Below, in pieces: positions 8,686-17,060 of a stretch of DNA of 64,000 bases. Made by a program: the position numbers and the translations under genes. Below the pieces are notes generated by a model that saw only the letters and a program-made list of their open reading frames with translations, was not told the DNA's origin and ran no database searches. Each line of letters starts with the position of its first letter. Position 1 is the first letter of the stretch. Origin of the DNA: Rhodococcus pseudokoreensis (GTDB lineage: Bacteria > Actinomycetota > Actinomycetes > Mycobacteriales > Mycobacteriaceae); the NCBI RefSeq assembly GCF_017068395.1, contig NZ_CP070619.1:1178001-1242000 (forward strand). The letters run 5' to 3'.

Positions 8686-8713
8686 GCTGTCCACTCCGCA
8701 CGGAGTGGACAGC
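8686..8713. promoter_or_regulatory. 28-bp palindrome upstream of kshB
   Basis: GCTGTCCACTCCG (8686-8698), CA, then CGGAGTGGACAGC (8701-8713) form a perfect palindrome with 13-bp arms. It lies 11 bp before the KstR box and 85 bp before the kshB start. Its length and two-base centre suit a dimeric repressor operator better than a terminator hairpin. Confidence 0.65.
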
Positions 8714-8724
8714 TAGGCAAAAAC

Positions 8725-8738
8725 TAGAACCTGTTCTA
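8725..8738. promoter_or_regulatory. KstR operator
   Basis: TAGAACCTGTTCTA is a perfect palindrome and matches the published KstR consensus TNNAACNNGTTNNA at every fixed position. KstR is the TetR-family repressor of sterol side-chain and ring degradation genes in mycobacteria and rhodococci, and kshB is a known member of that regulon. It lies 61 bp before the kshB start. Confidence 0.88.
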
Positions 8739-8798
8739 TTCTTGGGACAGGCAAGCGAGCGTTCCGGCGCTGCGAAGTACGGAAGGACTGCACACACG

Positions 8799-9854
8799 AT
8801 GACGACTGTCGAGGTGCCGCACAGCTCACGATCGGTGGTGCTCACCGTGTCGGGCGTGGTCGAGGAAACCCCCGATTCCCGGTCACTGGTCTTCGACGTC
8901 CCGGCCGACCTCGCAGGCAAGTTCGCCTACAAGCCGGGCCAGTTCCTCACCCTGCGCATCCCCAGCGACCGCACGGGCTCGGTCGCCCGCTGCTACTCGC
9001 TGGCCAGCTCGCCGTTCACCGACGGCGCCCCCAAGGTGACCGTCAAACGGACGGCCGACGGGTACGGGTCCAACTGGCTCTGCGACAACGTCGCCGTCGG
9101 CGACACCCTCGAGGTCCTCCCCCCGTCCGGAGTGTTCACCCCCAAGTCGCTCGACCACGACTTCCTGCTGTTCGCGGCGGGCAGCGGCATCACCCCGGTG
9201 ATCTCGATCCTCAAGTCCGCCCTCACCGAGGGGTCCGGCAAGGTCGTCCTCTTCTACGCCAACCGCGACGAGAAGTCGGTCATCTTCGCGGAGGAGCTGC
9301 GCACACTCGCGAGCCGGTACCCGTCCCGGCTCGTGTCCATCCACTGGCTCGAGACGGTCCAGGGACTGCCCGGCGTCGACCAGCTCGCCTCCGCCGTCGC
9401 CCCCTACCTCGGGCACGAGGCATTCATGTGCGGGCCGGCGCCGTTCATGGACACCATCCACAAGGCTCTCGCCGACGCCGGGATGCCGCGCACGCAGGTG
9501 CACGCCGAGGTGTTCAACTCGCTGGCCGGCGACCCGTTCCGGGACGCCGACGTCGTGGAGGTCACCGAGGACGAGGCCGCCGACGCCGCCACCGTGGAGG
9601 TCGAACTCGACGGCGAGATCCACAACCTGAGCTGGCCCCGCAAGCAGACCCTCGTCGACATCATGCTGGCCGAGGGAATCGACGTGCCCTACTCCTGCCA
9701 GGAAGGCGAATGCGGGTCCTGCGCGTGCACCGTGCTCGAAGGCAAGGTCGAGATGGAGAACAGCGAAATCCTCGACCCCGAGGACATCGAGAGCGGCTAC
9801 ATCCTGGGCTGCCAGGCCCGGCCGGTCACCGACCACCTCAAGATCGAATTCTGA
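8799..9854 (+). CDS. kshB: 3-ketosteroid 9-alpha-hydroxylase, reductase component KshB
   Basis: This 351-residue iron-sulfur flavoprotein moves electrons from NADH to the Rieske oxygenase KshA, which hydroxylates steroid C9 and leads to opening of ring B. The FAD-binding domain has RCYSLASSP (64-72), the NAD domain has AAGSGITPV (127-135), and a C-terminal plant-type 2Fe-2S domain has Cys300, Cys305, Cys308 and Cys338. Length and domain order equal known rhodococcal KshB. The start ATG 8799 is preceded by GGAAGGA. A perfect KstR box upstream supports the assignment. kshA is not in the window, as is common. Confidence 0.95.
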   Translation: MTTVEVPHSSRSVVLTVSGVVEETPDSRSLVFDVPADLAGKFAYKPGQFLTLRIPSDRTGSVARCYSLASSPFTDGAPKVTVKRTADGYGSNWLCDNVAVGDTLEVLPPSGVFTPKSLDHDFLLFAAGSGITPVISILKSALTEGSGKVVLFYANRDEKSVIFAEELRTLASRYPSRLVSIHWLETVQGLPGVDQLASAVAPYLGHEAFMCGPAPFMDTIHKALADAGMPRTQVHAEVFNSLAGDPFRDADVVEVTEDEAADAATVEVELDGEIHNLSWPRKQTLVDIMLAEGIDVPYSCQEGECGSCACTVLEGKVEMENSEILDPEDIESGYILGCQARPVTDHLKIEF

Positions 9855-9861
9855 GGGCCAC

Positions 9862-10458
9862 TCACCCGAGCCGGCCGAAACCGACGACGGCGGAGTCGCT
9901 CGCCCAATCCACCGTGTGCACGCGGATCCGGCCGAACTCGTTGCCGCCGACCGTCGTAGCGGTGTCGCCGTCGACGGCGACGACGATGTTGGTGTGCTGG
10001 CCGACCCAGCTGCTGTTGTCGTAGAGCACCACGTCCCCGACGGCCGGGCGGTACCCGCCGCCGACCTCCTGGAACCGCGACTGCGACTCGTAGTACTCCT
10101 GCAACGTGTAGACACCCGGAATCCGCCAGTGCCCGGAATTCGGATTCGACAGCGGCAGGCCCGCTTCCCGCATGATCCAGCTGACGAAGTCCGCGCACCA
10201 GGGCTCCTCGACCCCTTCGGAGTAGAACGTCCCCGGTCGCTGCGTGCCGTGTTCGGCCTCGAGCAGCCCGACGATCCGCGCCTGCTGCGGTGACAGGGCG
10301 GTCGTGTCGACGGCCGGGAATTCGGCGGTGTCCCACGGCAGGTAGCGGTCAGGAGCCAGCCACAGCACCCCGCCCGCCACGACGGCGATCACCGCGACCA
10401 CCGCGCCGAGGATCAGCCCCACACGTCGGCGACGGCGGGTGGGCGCGGGAGCAGTCAT
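9862..10458 (-). CDS. membrane-anchored or secreted CHAP-domain protein (putative peptidoglycan amidase)
   Basis: This 198-residue protein has a basic N-terminus (APTRRRRRVG), one membrane segment at about 13-33 (VGLILGAVVAVIAVVAGG), then a short linker and a CHAP domain. The likely nucleophile Cys is in EEPWCADFVSW and the catalytic His in GQHTNIVVAV, so both key residues are present. CHAP enzymes cut peptidoglycan peptides or amide bonds outside the cell. Start ATG 10458 begins MTAPAPT; a longer frame to 10509 lacks family character. It ends 7 bp after the kshB stop, convergently. Confidence 0.75.
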   Translation of the reverse strand: MTAPAPTRRRRRVGLILGAVVAVIAVVAGGVLWLAPDRYLPWDTAEFPAVDTTALSPQQARIVGLLEAEHGTQRPGTFYSEGVEEPWCADFVSWIMREAGLPLSNPNSGHWRIPGVYTLQEYYESQSRFQEVGGGYRPAVGDVVLYDNSSWVGQHTNIVVAVDGDTATTVGGNEFGRIRVHTVDWASDSAVVGFGRLG

Positions 10459-10483
10459 GCCACCGAATGTAGCGGGAATCCGG

Positions 10484-11212
10484 TCAGCGCATCGCGCGGT
10501 AGCCCGCACGCTCCTCGGCGGTGAGGTGCTCGCACGCGTACGTCAGGGCCGTGCGGCCCATCGCCGCGGCGTTCCGGTCGAGGAAACCGGTCAGCAGGGC
10601 GCGGTCGACCCGCTTGCCGACCTCCCGCAGCATCCAACCCGTCGCCTTCTGGGTGAGGTCGCGGCGATCACCGAGGACGGACTCCGCGACCTCGAGCGTC
10701 GTGGACGCGTCACCCCGGCGAATGAAGCCGAACGTGGTGAGCAGCGCGACGCGCCGCCGCCAGAGGTCGTCGTCCGCGGCCAACTCGTACACCAGGTCCC
10801 GCGGCCGGTCGAACAGCCACCCGCCCAGGATCCGCTCGGCGGACGCGTCCACCAGATCCCAGTTGTCGACCCGGCCCCGCATCACCAGGTCGAGGTAGAA
10901 CGACGCGATCTTCTCGCCGAGGGCGTCGTCGCCCGACTTCGCCGACCTGTCGAACTGCGCGACGAGCACCAGCAGCCCCGCCAGTCGGTGCTCGTGCACC
11001 GGGCTGTCGAGCAGTACCTCCACCTCCGGCAGGTCCAGATCGGCGTGCGCCCGGACCACGCTGCGCGTCCGGGGAACCCGCACGCCGATGAAGACGTCGC
11101 CCTCCCCGTACTCCCCCGGTCCGGTCTTGAAGAACCGTGCCAGAGCGACGGCGTCGGCCTCGTCCGACACCTCGTCGAGAGCGCGCTTCACGTCGTCTGC
11201 GGTGGAAGTCAC
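10484..11212 (-). CDS. DNA alkylation repair protein, AlkD-like DNA glycosylase
   Basis: This 242-residue protein is made of HEAT-like helical repeats, as in AlkD, which removes bulky or charged alkylated purines without base flipping. The family opening ALARFFKTGPGEYGEGD is present, as are EKIASFYLDLVMRGRVDNWDLVD and later WMLREVGKR, which hold the Trp and Asp contacts typical of AlkD. The GTG at 11212 (VTSTADDVKRAL) is preferred because it gives the normal family length; the frame is open to an ATG at 11257. It is probably monocistronic, 25 bp upstream of the CHAP gene start. Confidence 0.85.
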   Translation of the reverse strand: MTSTADDVKRALDEVSDEADAVALARFFKTGPGEYGEGDVFIGVRVPRTRSVVRAHADLDLPEVEVLLDSPVHEHRLAGLLVLVAQFDRSAKSGDDALGEKIASFYLDLVMRGRVDNWDLVDASAERILGGWLFDRPRDLVYELAADDDLWRRRVALLTTFGFIRRGDASTTLEVAESVLGDRRDLTQKATGWMLREVGKRVDRALLTGFLDRNAAAMGRTALTYACEHLTAEERAGYRAMR

Positions 11213-11373
11213 GAAGGCACTGTCCCACACGTCACCGACAGCGCGAGCGAAGATCACGAAACATGCTCCGACCTGCGGTTCGCGTTATCCGAATGCAACG
11301 GGTGAAGTATTGATCGGGCGGTCAATCAGGCGTGTACTCGAGGTGGACACAATCCATTTCGAGGAGGCCGGAC

Positions 11374-11739
11374 ATGAGATCGTGGAGTCGTATGCAAGAT
11401 GTGGTGGCGATCGTGATCGGAGTCTTCGCGGCACTCTCGCCGTTATGGCTCGACACCAACAACGCCGCGATGTGGTCACTCATCGTCCTCGGTGTACTCG
11501 TGGCCCTCTCCGGTCTCGTCCATATGGCCCGCCCGGAGATGACTGCGGCCGAGTACGCGATGGCCGTCTTCGGAGTGCTGCTGTTCATCGCCCCGTGGGT
11601 GATGAACTTCGACGCATTCACGGGCGCGTCGTGGACCGCATGGGTCGTCGGTGTCCTGGCAGTCGTCGTGGCTGTCACGGGGTTGCCGATGATGAGTTCC
11701 CGGATGCACGGACACGGAGGGCTGGCAACACATCACTGA
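11374..11739 (+). CDS. SPW-repeat integral membrane protein
   Basis: This small membrane protein of 121 residues has four hydrophobic segments and two SPW-type motifs, SPLW near residue 20 and APWVM near 70, which define the SPW repeat family. Its function is unknown. The start ATG 11374 is chosen because GAGGAGG lies at 11361-11367; the frame is open upstream to 11332. The C-terminus is His/Met-rich (MMSSRMHGHGGLATHH). A strong terminator follows at 11773-11805. Confidence 0.85.
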   Translation: MRSWSRMQDVVAIVIGVFAALSPLWLDTNNAAMWSLIVLGVLVALSGLVHMARPEMTAAEYAMAVFGVLLFIAPWVMNFDAFTGASWTAWVVGVLAVVVAVTGLPMMSSRMHGHGGLATHH

Positions 11740-11772
11740 TCTGTGAACCACAGCACCGAGAACATCGATTCG

Positions 11773-11805
11773 GGCGGGGCGCAGGCTTACGGCCTGCGCC
11801 CCGCC
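11773..11805 (+). terminator. strong hairpin terminator after SPW gene
   Basis: GGCGGGGCGCAGGC (11773-11786) pairs perfectly with GCCTGCGCCCCGCC (11792-11805) around the loop TTACG. There is no T run. It separates the SPW gene from the TetR gene 20 bp further on. Confidence 0.8.
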
Positions 11806-11825
11806 GTTCACGTCGGGAAAGGCCC

Positions 11826-12479
11826 ATGCCAGTACCCCATCTCGGAAAGCCCGGTGGCCCCCAACCGCGGAAAGGCAGGCGACGGCGCAGCGCGAAGATC
11901 GACGGCGACGCCCGGGAGTTGATTCTCGACGCCGCCGAATCCCTCATCGCCGTACACGGATTCGATGCCACGTCCACCGCATCGATCGCCTCTGCCGCAC
12001 ACGTCCCGAAAGGACTGGTGTTCTACTACTTCCCCTCCAAGACCGACATCCTCCTGGCACTGCTGTCCGAGCGACTGCCGACCGAACCCTTCGGCGATGT
12101 GAGCCCCCTGGTGACTCCGGGCGACCCCGCCGCCAGCCTCGTCAACCTCGACGCCGCACTGAATCTGCGCGATCACCACTCGTCGGTGATGCGGGTGATC
12201 ATCTGGCGCGAGGCCGAGACCCACCCGGACGTCCGCGCCCACCTGAGACGGTTCCGCGACTACCTCAGCGACATCACCGAGCGACTGCTGCAGGCCAGTT
12301 CGCCGTACCCCGTGCAACCCGGGACGCTCCGGGCGTGCGCGACGGCGTGGGTGGCCGCGATGTTCTCCGTCGCGGGCAACGACCGCCTGCACGACCTCGA
12401 CGACCTGCCGCGACAACACGGCGAGGAACTCGGCAACGTCGCACGGGTGGTGGCGGCCGGGATGGTTCAGCTCGGCTGA
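11826..12479 (+). CDS. TetR-family transcriptional regulator
   Basis: This is a 217-residue one-component repressor. After a basic tail (QPRKGRRRRSAK), the helix-turn-helix domain spans about 28-75, with STASIASAAHVPKGLVFYYF as recognition helix and conserved FYYFPSK. The rest is the helical ligand domain. The start is ATG 11826 with GGGAAAGG shortly upstream. Its 3' end overlaps the convergent racemase gene by 13 bp. The target is unknown and no clear palindrome was seen just upstream. Confidence 0.88.
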   Translation: MPVPHLGKPGGPQPRKGRRRRSAKIDGDARELILDAAESLIAVHGFDATSTASIASAAHVPKGLVFYYFPSKTDILLALLSERLPTEPFGDVSPLVTPGDPAASLVNLDAALNLRDHHSSVMRVIIWREAETHPDVRAHLRRFRDYLSDITERLLQASSPYPVQPGTLRACATAWVAAMFSVAGNDRLHDLDDLPRQHGEELGNVARVVAAGMVQLG

Positions 12480-13240
12480 GATCTTCCCGCGGCCAGTAGC
12501 TGACCGGCGGGGAACGCCTCCGCGCTCGCGGGCAGCCGTCCGGGCCTGCCGCTGAGGAACACCTCGACGGTGCCCTCCCCCGTGCTCGGCCGGTTCAGCG
12601 AGTCGATGCGGCGCAGGGTCTGCGCCGCCACCGCCTCGGCGCTGTCGAACAACCGCACCCCGGCAGGCAGCTGCGCCGCGATCTCGTCGGCCATCAACGG
12701 ATAGTGGGTGCAGCCCAGCACCACCCCGCCGACGTCGCCGGGCGTCCGCTCCACGGCGGACGCGATGGCAGCGATCGCAGCCTCCCGCTCACCCCGGTCG
12801 ATGGCCTCCGCGAGACCGTGGCACGCGACCCCCACCACCGAACTGCCGTTCCCGAACTTCTCGATCAGATCGGCTTGATACCGGCTCGCCGTCGTCGCCG
12901 CGGTCGCCCAGACGGCCACCGACTCGAACGCGGCGGCGGCCGGCTTGATCGCCGGAACCGTCCCGACGACCGGAACCTGCGGCCCGACGAACTCCCGGAC
13001 GTGGTCGAGCGCGGCGACGCTCGCCGTGTTGCACGGCAGCACGATCACCTCGGCGCCGCGGTCGACGCTGCGCTGCGCGGTCGCGAGAACGCGGTCGATC
13101 ACCCACTGCTCCGGCTTGGGACCCCACGGGGCCCCGTCCGGATCCAGCGCGAGGATCAGATCCAGTTCGGGTCGCAACTTGCGCAGCCACGCCGCCGTCG
13201 GCAGCATGCCGAGACCCGAGTCGATGAGCGCAACAATCAC
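12467..13240 (-). CDS. glutamate/aspartate racemase-family protein (MurI-like paralogue)
   Basis: This 257-residue protein has both catalytic cysteines of cofactor-independent glutamate racemases, in VLPCNTAS (first half) and LGCTHYPL (second half). It also has the N-terminal DSGLG motif that holds the first acid-base neighbour. MurI supplies D-glutamate for peptidoglycan. The usual actinobacterial murI lies beside rph-like genes, which are absent here, so this looks like a second, divergent copy, perhaps with another amino acid substrate. The start GTG 13240 follows no clear ribosome site. It converges with and overlaps the TetR gene. Confidence 0.75.
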   Translation of the reverse strand: MIVALIDSGLGMLPTAAWLRKLRPELDLILALDPDGAPWGPKPEQWVIDRVLATAQRSVDRGAEVIVLPCNTASVAALDHVREFVGPQVPVVGTVPAIKPAAAAFESVAVWATAATTASRYQADLIEKFGNGSSVVGVACHGLAEAIDRGEREAAIAAIASAVERTPGDVGGVVLGCTHYPLMADEIAAQLPAGVRLFDSAEAVAAQTLRRIDSLNRPSTGEGTVEVFLSGRPGRLPASAEAFPAGQLLAAGRSQPS

Positions 13241-13272
13241 CCGGAGAATCTATCGCGCCCCCGGCCCGGCTC

Positions 13273-14454
13273 CTACGCCGACGCGGCCTCGAGGACCTCG
13301 CCGATCGGAGTTCCCGCCGCGATCTTGGCCCGCATCTTCATGACACCGCCCGCCATCCCGCCGCCGACGACACCGGCCAGGATGCCGTCCCGCTCGTAGT
13401 AGGCGAGGAACTTGCGGCCGTCGTCCTTGATCACGTGCACCTCGTCGGTGGCCGCCACCGTGCCCAGGGCCTGGATCTTGATGTCGTACTGATCGCTCCA
13501 GAAATAGGGCACCTGAGCTGCGGCGTTCTCGTCACCGGTGCCGGTCAGCGCCCCGGCGAGGATCTTCGCCTGCTCCCCGGCGTTGCTCCAGTGCTCGACG
13601 CGCTTGCGGCCGCCCACCTGCAGCTGCCACGCCGCCACGTCGCCGACCGCCCACACGTGCGGGACCGCCGTGCGTCCGACGCCGTCGCACACCACACCGT
13701 TGTCCAGTTCGACGCCCGAGCCGTCCAGCCACGCGGTGACCGGGACCGAGCCGACCCCGATCGCCACGACGTCGACGTCCACCTCGCTTCCGTCACCGAG
13801 GACGGCCCCGGTGACCCGGTCGGTGCCCACCAGTGAGGTGAGCCCGACACCGGCGCGCAGGTCGACTCCCTCGTTTGTGTGCAGCCGGGCGACGAGCCCC
13901 CCGATCTTCTCGCCGAGCACGGACGCGAGCGGCGTCGGCTGCGGCTCCACCAGCACCACGTCGAGCCCGCCTGCCCGCATGCTCGCCGCCAGCTCGCAGC
14001 CGATGAATCCGGCCCCGACGATGAGCGCCCGCCTGCCCTCGGCGAGGTCCGCGCGCAACGCCAGGCTCTCGTCGATGGACCGGAGAACGTGGACGCCCGC
14101 GAGGTCCGGCAGTCCCTGGATCCGCCGCGGCACGAGACCGGTGGCGATGACGAGTTCGTCGTAGCCGAGTTCGCTGCCGTCGGCGAGTCTCAGGATGCGG
14201 GATTCGGTGTCCACCGAGGCGGCCTCGACCCCCAGCCGCAGTTCGATGTCCTTCTCGTCGAAGAACTCGCGCGGCTTGAGCGTGGTGTCGCTCTTCTCCC
14301 CGCGCATCACTTCCTTCGACAGCGGCGGGCGGTCGTAGGGAAGGTGCGGTTCACCTCCCAGAAGAATCAGGTCATCCTCGAATCCGGCACGCCGGAGTTC
14401 CTCCGCGGTGCGCAGGCCCGACAGGCCCGCCCCGACGATCACAATTTTCTGCAC
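13273..14454 (-). CDS. FAD-dependent ferredoxin/rubredoxin reductase
   Basis: This 393-residue flavoprotein passes electrons from NAD(P)H to a ferredoxin or rubredoxin, usually for a P450 or oxygenase. The N-terminal FAD motif is VIVGAGLSGLRTAEELRRAG, followed by the family signature LPYDRPPLSKEV. A second Rossmann motif is ALIVGAGFIGCELAASMRAGG near 143, and the late FAD motif is VWAVGDVAAW. It resembles the ferredoxin reductase annotated Rv0688 in M. tuberculosis. The start is GTG 14454. No ferredoxin or P450 gene is adjacent, so its partner lies elsewhere. Confidence 0.85.
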   Translation of the reverse strand: MQKIVIVGAGLSGLRTAEELRRAGFEDDLILLGGEPHLPYDRPPLSKEVMRGEKSDTTLKPREFFDEKDIELRLGVEAASVDTESRILRLADGSELGYDELVIATGLVPRRIQGLPDLAGVHVLRSIDESLALRADLAEGRRALIVGAGFIGCELAASMRAGGLDVVLVEPQPTPLASVLGEKIGGLVARLHTNEGVDLRAGVGLTSLVGTDRVTGAVLGDGSEVDVDVVAIGVGSVPVTAWLDGSGVELDNGVVCDGVGRTAVPHVWAVGDVAAWQLQVGGRKRVEHWSNAGEQAKILAGALTGTGDENAAAQVPYFWSDQYDIKIQALGTVAATDEVHVIKDDGRKFLAYYERDGILAGVVGGGMAGGVMKMRAKIAAGTPIGEVLEAASA

Positions 14455-14478
14455 GCCAACACATTAGGCGCTGCGCGC

Positions 14479-14524
14479 CCCGTGAGTACTTGTCAACCGC
14501 GGGCGGTTGACAAGTACTCACGGG
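14479..14524. terminator. 22-bp-stem hairpin after FtsX permease (CCGTGAGT family)
   Basis: A nearly loop-free inverted repeat: the 22-base left arm (14479-14500, beginning CCGTGAGTACTTGTCAACCG from 14480) pairs perfectly with 14503-14524 around two bases. It begins right after the permease stop codon. The outer stem CCGTGAGT recurs in the hairpin at 34418-34467. Confidence 0.8.
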
Positions 14525-17056
14525 TCAGAGGTCGGCGATGGCCTCCAGCGGGCGGGTGCGGGCGGCGCGGCTCGCCGGCCACAGTGCCGCGAACACACCG
14601 ACCACACCGGATCCGAGGAGCATCGCGACGACCTGCCCCCACGGCACCGTCACCTGGCCGAGCCCCTGGTCCTTCAGGGTGCTCACGAAGCCCCAGCCGA
14701 ACGCGATGCCGAGCAGCACGCCGACCGCTGCACCGAACACCGCGATGAGCATCGACTCCAGGTAGATCGTGCGGCGCATCTGGGACCTCTGCATTCCGAC
14801 CGCGCGGAGCATGCCGATCTCCCGCCTGCGCTCGACCACCGACAGCGCGAGCGTGTTGATGATGCCGAGGATCGCGATCACGACGGCGAGTGCGAGCAGT
14901 CCGTAGAGGATCGCGAGGAGCGTATCGATCTGCTGGCCCTGCGTTCCCTTGAACTGTTCGCGGTCCTGCACCTGCACCACGACGAACTGTTTGGTCGCGG
15001 ATTCGAGGTCGGCGCGTAGCTGCGTCAGGTCCGCACCCGGCTTCGCGTCGATGAGCACCGCCAGATCTGGGATGGTCGCGGCGGGCATGACCTGCCGGTA
15101 CACCTCGTCCGACACGAGCCAGTCGCCGACCAGCTGGTTGTCTTCGAAGACGCCGGTGACCTCGGCGTCCACGACCTTTCCGTCGGCGCTCGTCATGGGG
15201 ACGGTGGTCCCCAGCGTCCAGCCCTTCTGCGCGGCCGTGGTCTGGGACACGACGAGGTGGTTGCCGGTGAGGTCGGCACCGCCCTCGACGAGCTTGTAGT
15301 CGAGGACGCCGTCGAGGGGTCCGTCCAGCGACGCACCCTGCTCCCGCTCGTCGTCGACCGTCACGGACACCGGGTGCAGGGCGGCCGCGCTCTGGACGTC
15401 GTCGAGGTTCCGCACGGCTCTCGCCGCGCCGCTGGGCACGCCGATCTGGTTGGGGCCGGTGAGCACGTAGTCGGCGGACACCCCCGAGTCGACGAGCTGG
15501 TTGACGCTGGCCTTCGCGGACGCGCCGAACACCCCGATCACGGACACGAGCATCAGTCCGAGTGTCAGCGCGAACGCGGTGGCGGCGGTGCGGCGGGGGT
15601 TGCGCACGGCATTGGTGCGGGCCAGGCGCCCGACCGGGCCGAACGGCTTGGCCAGTACCGCTCCGAGCGCCCCGACGATCGGCCGGGACAACGCGGGGGC
15701 GGCGAACAGCACGGCCAGGATCAGACCGAGCGCGCCGGCACCGACGACGGCGGCCGCACCGCCACCCGTTCCCCGCGAACCGATCACGAGTCCCACGACT
15801 CCGAGGACACCGAGGACCGCACCGGCGATGGTGCGCACGTGCAGTGAATCGCCGGTGGACGCGAATTCCTCGCGCATCGCCGCGACGGGCGGCACCCTGG
15901 AGGCGCGCCGGGCGGGCGCGTACGCGCTGACCGTCGTCACGAGGACGCCGACCACGAGGGCGATGAGGATCGTGCGCGGACCCACCTGCAGGGGACCCTC
16001 GGGCAGTCCGACGTCGAACGCGTTCAGCAGGGCCCGCAGTCCGTAGGCCAGGCCGACGCCGGCGGCGATCCCGATCGCGCTGCCGATGACGCCGACCACG
16101 AGGGCCTCGAAGACGACGGAACGCCCCACCTGCTTGCGGCTCGCGCCGATCGCCCGGAGCAGTGCGAGTTCGCGCAGGCGCTGCGCGACGATCATCGAGA
16201 ACGTGTTGTAGATGATGAACGTGCCGACGAGCAGCGCGATCGCCCCGAACGCGAGCAGGAAGTAGTTGATGAAGCTCAGCGCCTCCGTCACCTGTGCCTT
16301 GGTCTCCTCGCGCACCTCGTCGCCGGTCTGGACCTTCGCGTCGGGGAGCGCCGCGGCGATCTCGTCGCGCAGGTCACCCTGCGACTCACCCGTCCCGGCG
16401 ACGTCGATGTACTCGACGTGCTTGCCGTCGGTGAACAGTTCCCGGGCCTGCGAGTCGACGAATGTGGCGCCGATGAAGCCACCGGTCTCGTTTCCGGTGT
16501 CGTAGATGCCGGACACGGTGACGTCGATCATGCCGCGGGCGGGCACGAGGACCTTGGTGGTGTCGCCGACCGCGAGTTGTGCGCGTTCGGCGGCACTGGC
16601 GTTGACTGCGATCTGGCCGGCCTGCGCGGGCGGGGTTCCCTGCACGTACTCGTCGGGTTCACCGAGCGCCTGACCCGGCGGCAGGTACGACTCCCCGATG
16701 CTCGGCGCACCGCCCGTCTGGACGGCGGCGCCGTCGGAGTCGATGAGGACGATCTGCCCGCTGACGGCCGGGGCCACCGCGCGCACCCCGTCCAGAGCGG
16801 AGATGGTGTCGAGGTCTGCGAGGGGCACCCCGCTGGAGTTGCGCTCCTCGGGCGACACCCGGACGTCGACGCCCTGCGCGGTGTTCTCGAAGATCGAGTC
16901 GAACGTCTTCTGGAGGGTGTCGGTGAAAACGAAGGAACCGGCGACGAACGCGGTGCCGAGCACCACGGACAGCACCGTCAGTGCCAGCCGGACCTTGTGT
17001 GCCGCCAGGTTGCGCAGCGACACCTTGCGCATCGGCGCACCGGATGTGGACGCCAT
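14525..17056 (-). CDS. ABC transporter permease, MacB/FtsX type
   Basis: This 843-residue membrane protein has an N-terminal span (about 18-40), a periplasm-facing MacB-like domain (45-250), two or three spans with the FtsX core (about 260-385), further spans near 415-455, a second extracytoplasmic domain, and a C-terminal FtsX core (725-840). This duplicated layout is typical of actinobacterial mechanotransmission-type ABC systems, which handle lipoproteins, peptides or cell-wall hydrolases rather than simple uptake. It starts 4 bp after the ATPase stop and forms an operon with it. Confidence 0.9.
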   Translation of the reverse strand: MASTSGAPMRKVSLRNLAAHKVRLALTVLSVVLGTAFVAGSFVFTDTLQKTFDSIFENTAQGVDVRVSPEERNSSGVPLADLDTISALDGVRAVAPAVSGQIVLIDSDGAAVQTGGAPSIGESYLPPGQALGEPDEYVQGTPPAQAGQIAVNASAAERAQLAVGDTTKVLVPARGMIDVTVSGIYDTGNETGGFIGATFVDSQARELFTDGKHVEYIDVAGTGESQGDLRDEIAAALPDAKVQTGDEVREETKAQVTEALSFINYFLLAFGAIALLVGTFIIYNTFSMIVAQRLRELALLRAIGASRKQVGRSVVFEALVVGVIGSAIGIAAGVGLAYGLRALLNAFDVGLPEGPLQVGPRTILIALVVGVLVTTVSAYAPARRASRVPPVAAMREEFASTGDSLHVRTIAGAVLGVLGVVGLVIGSRGTGGGAAAVVGAGALGLILAVLFAAPALSRPIVGALGAVLAKPFGPVGRLARTNAVRNPRRTAATAFALTLGLMLVSVIGVFGASAKASVNQLVDSGVSADYVLTGPNQIGVPSGAARAVRNLDDVQSAAALHPVSVTVDDEREQGASLDGPLDGVLDYKLVEGGADLTGNHLVVSQTTAAQKGWTLGTTVPMTSADGKVVDAEVTGVFEDNQLVGDWLVSDEVYRQVMPAATIPDLAVLIDAKPGADLTQLRADLESATKQFVVVQVQDREQFKGTQGQQIDTLLAILYGLLALAVVIAILGIINTLALSVVERRREIGMLRAVGMQRSQMRRTIYLESMLIAVFGAAVGVLLGIAFGWGFVSTLKDQGLGQVTVPWGQVVAMLLGSGVVGVFAALWPASRAARTRPLEAIADL

Positions 17057-17060
17057 GCGG

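Larger units (their letters stand above)
8477..8798. other. 322-bp divergent regulatory region between mno and kshB
   Basis: This is the only gap over 300 bases. It carries no convincing gene. From the mno side it holds the mno ribosome site, a 10-bp inverted repeat (8575-8609), a 28-bp palindrome (8686-8713), a KstR-type operator (8725-8738) and the kshB ribosome site GGAAGGA (8781-8787). A minus-strand frame entering from the right (8588-8920) has an atypical composition and is antisense to kshB. Confidence 0.8.
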
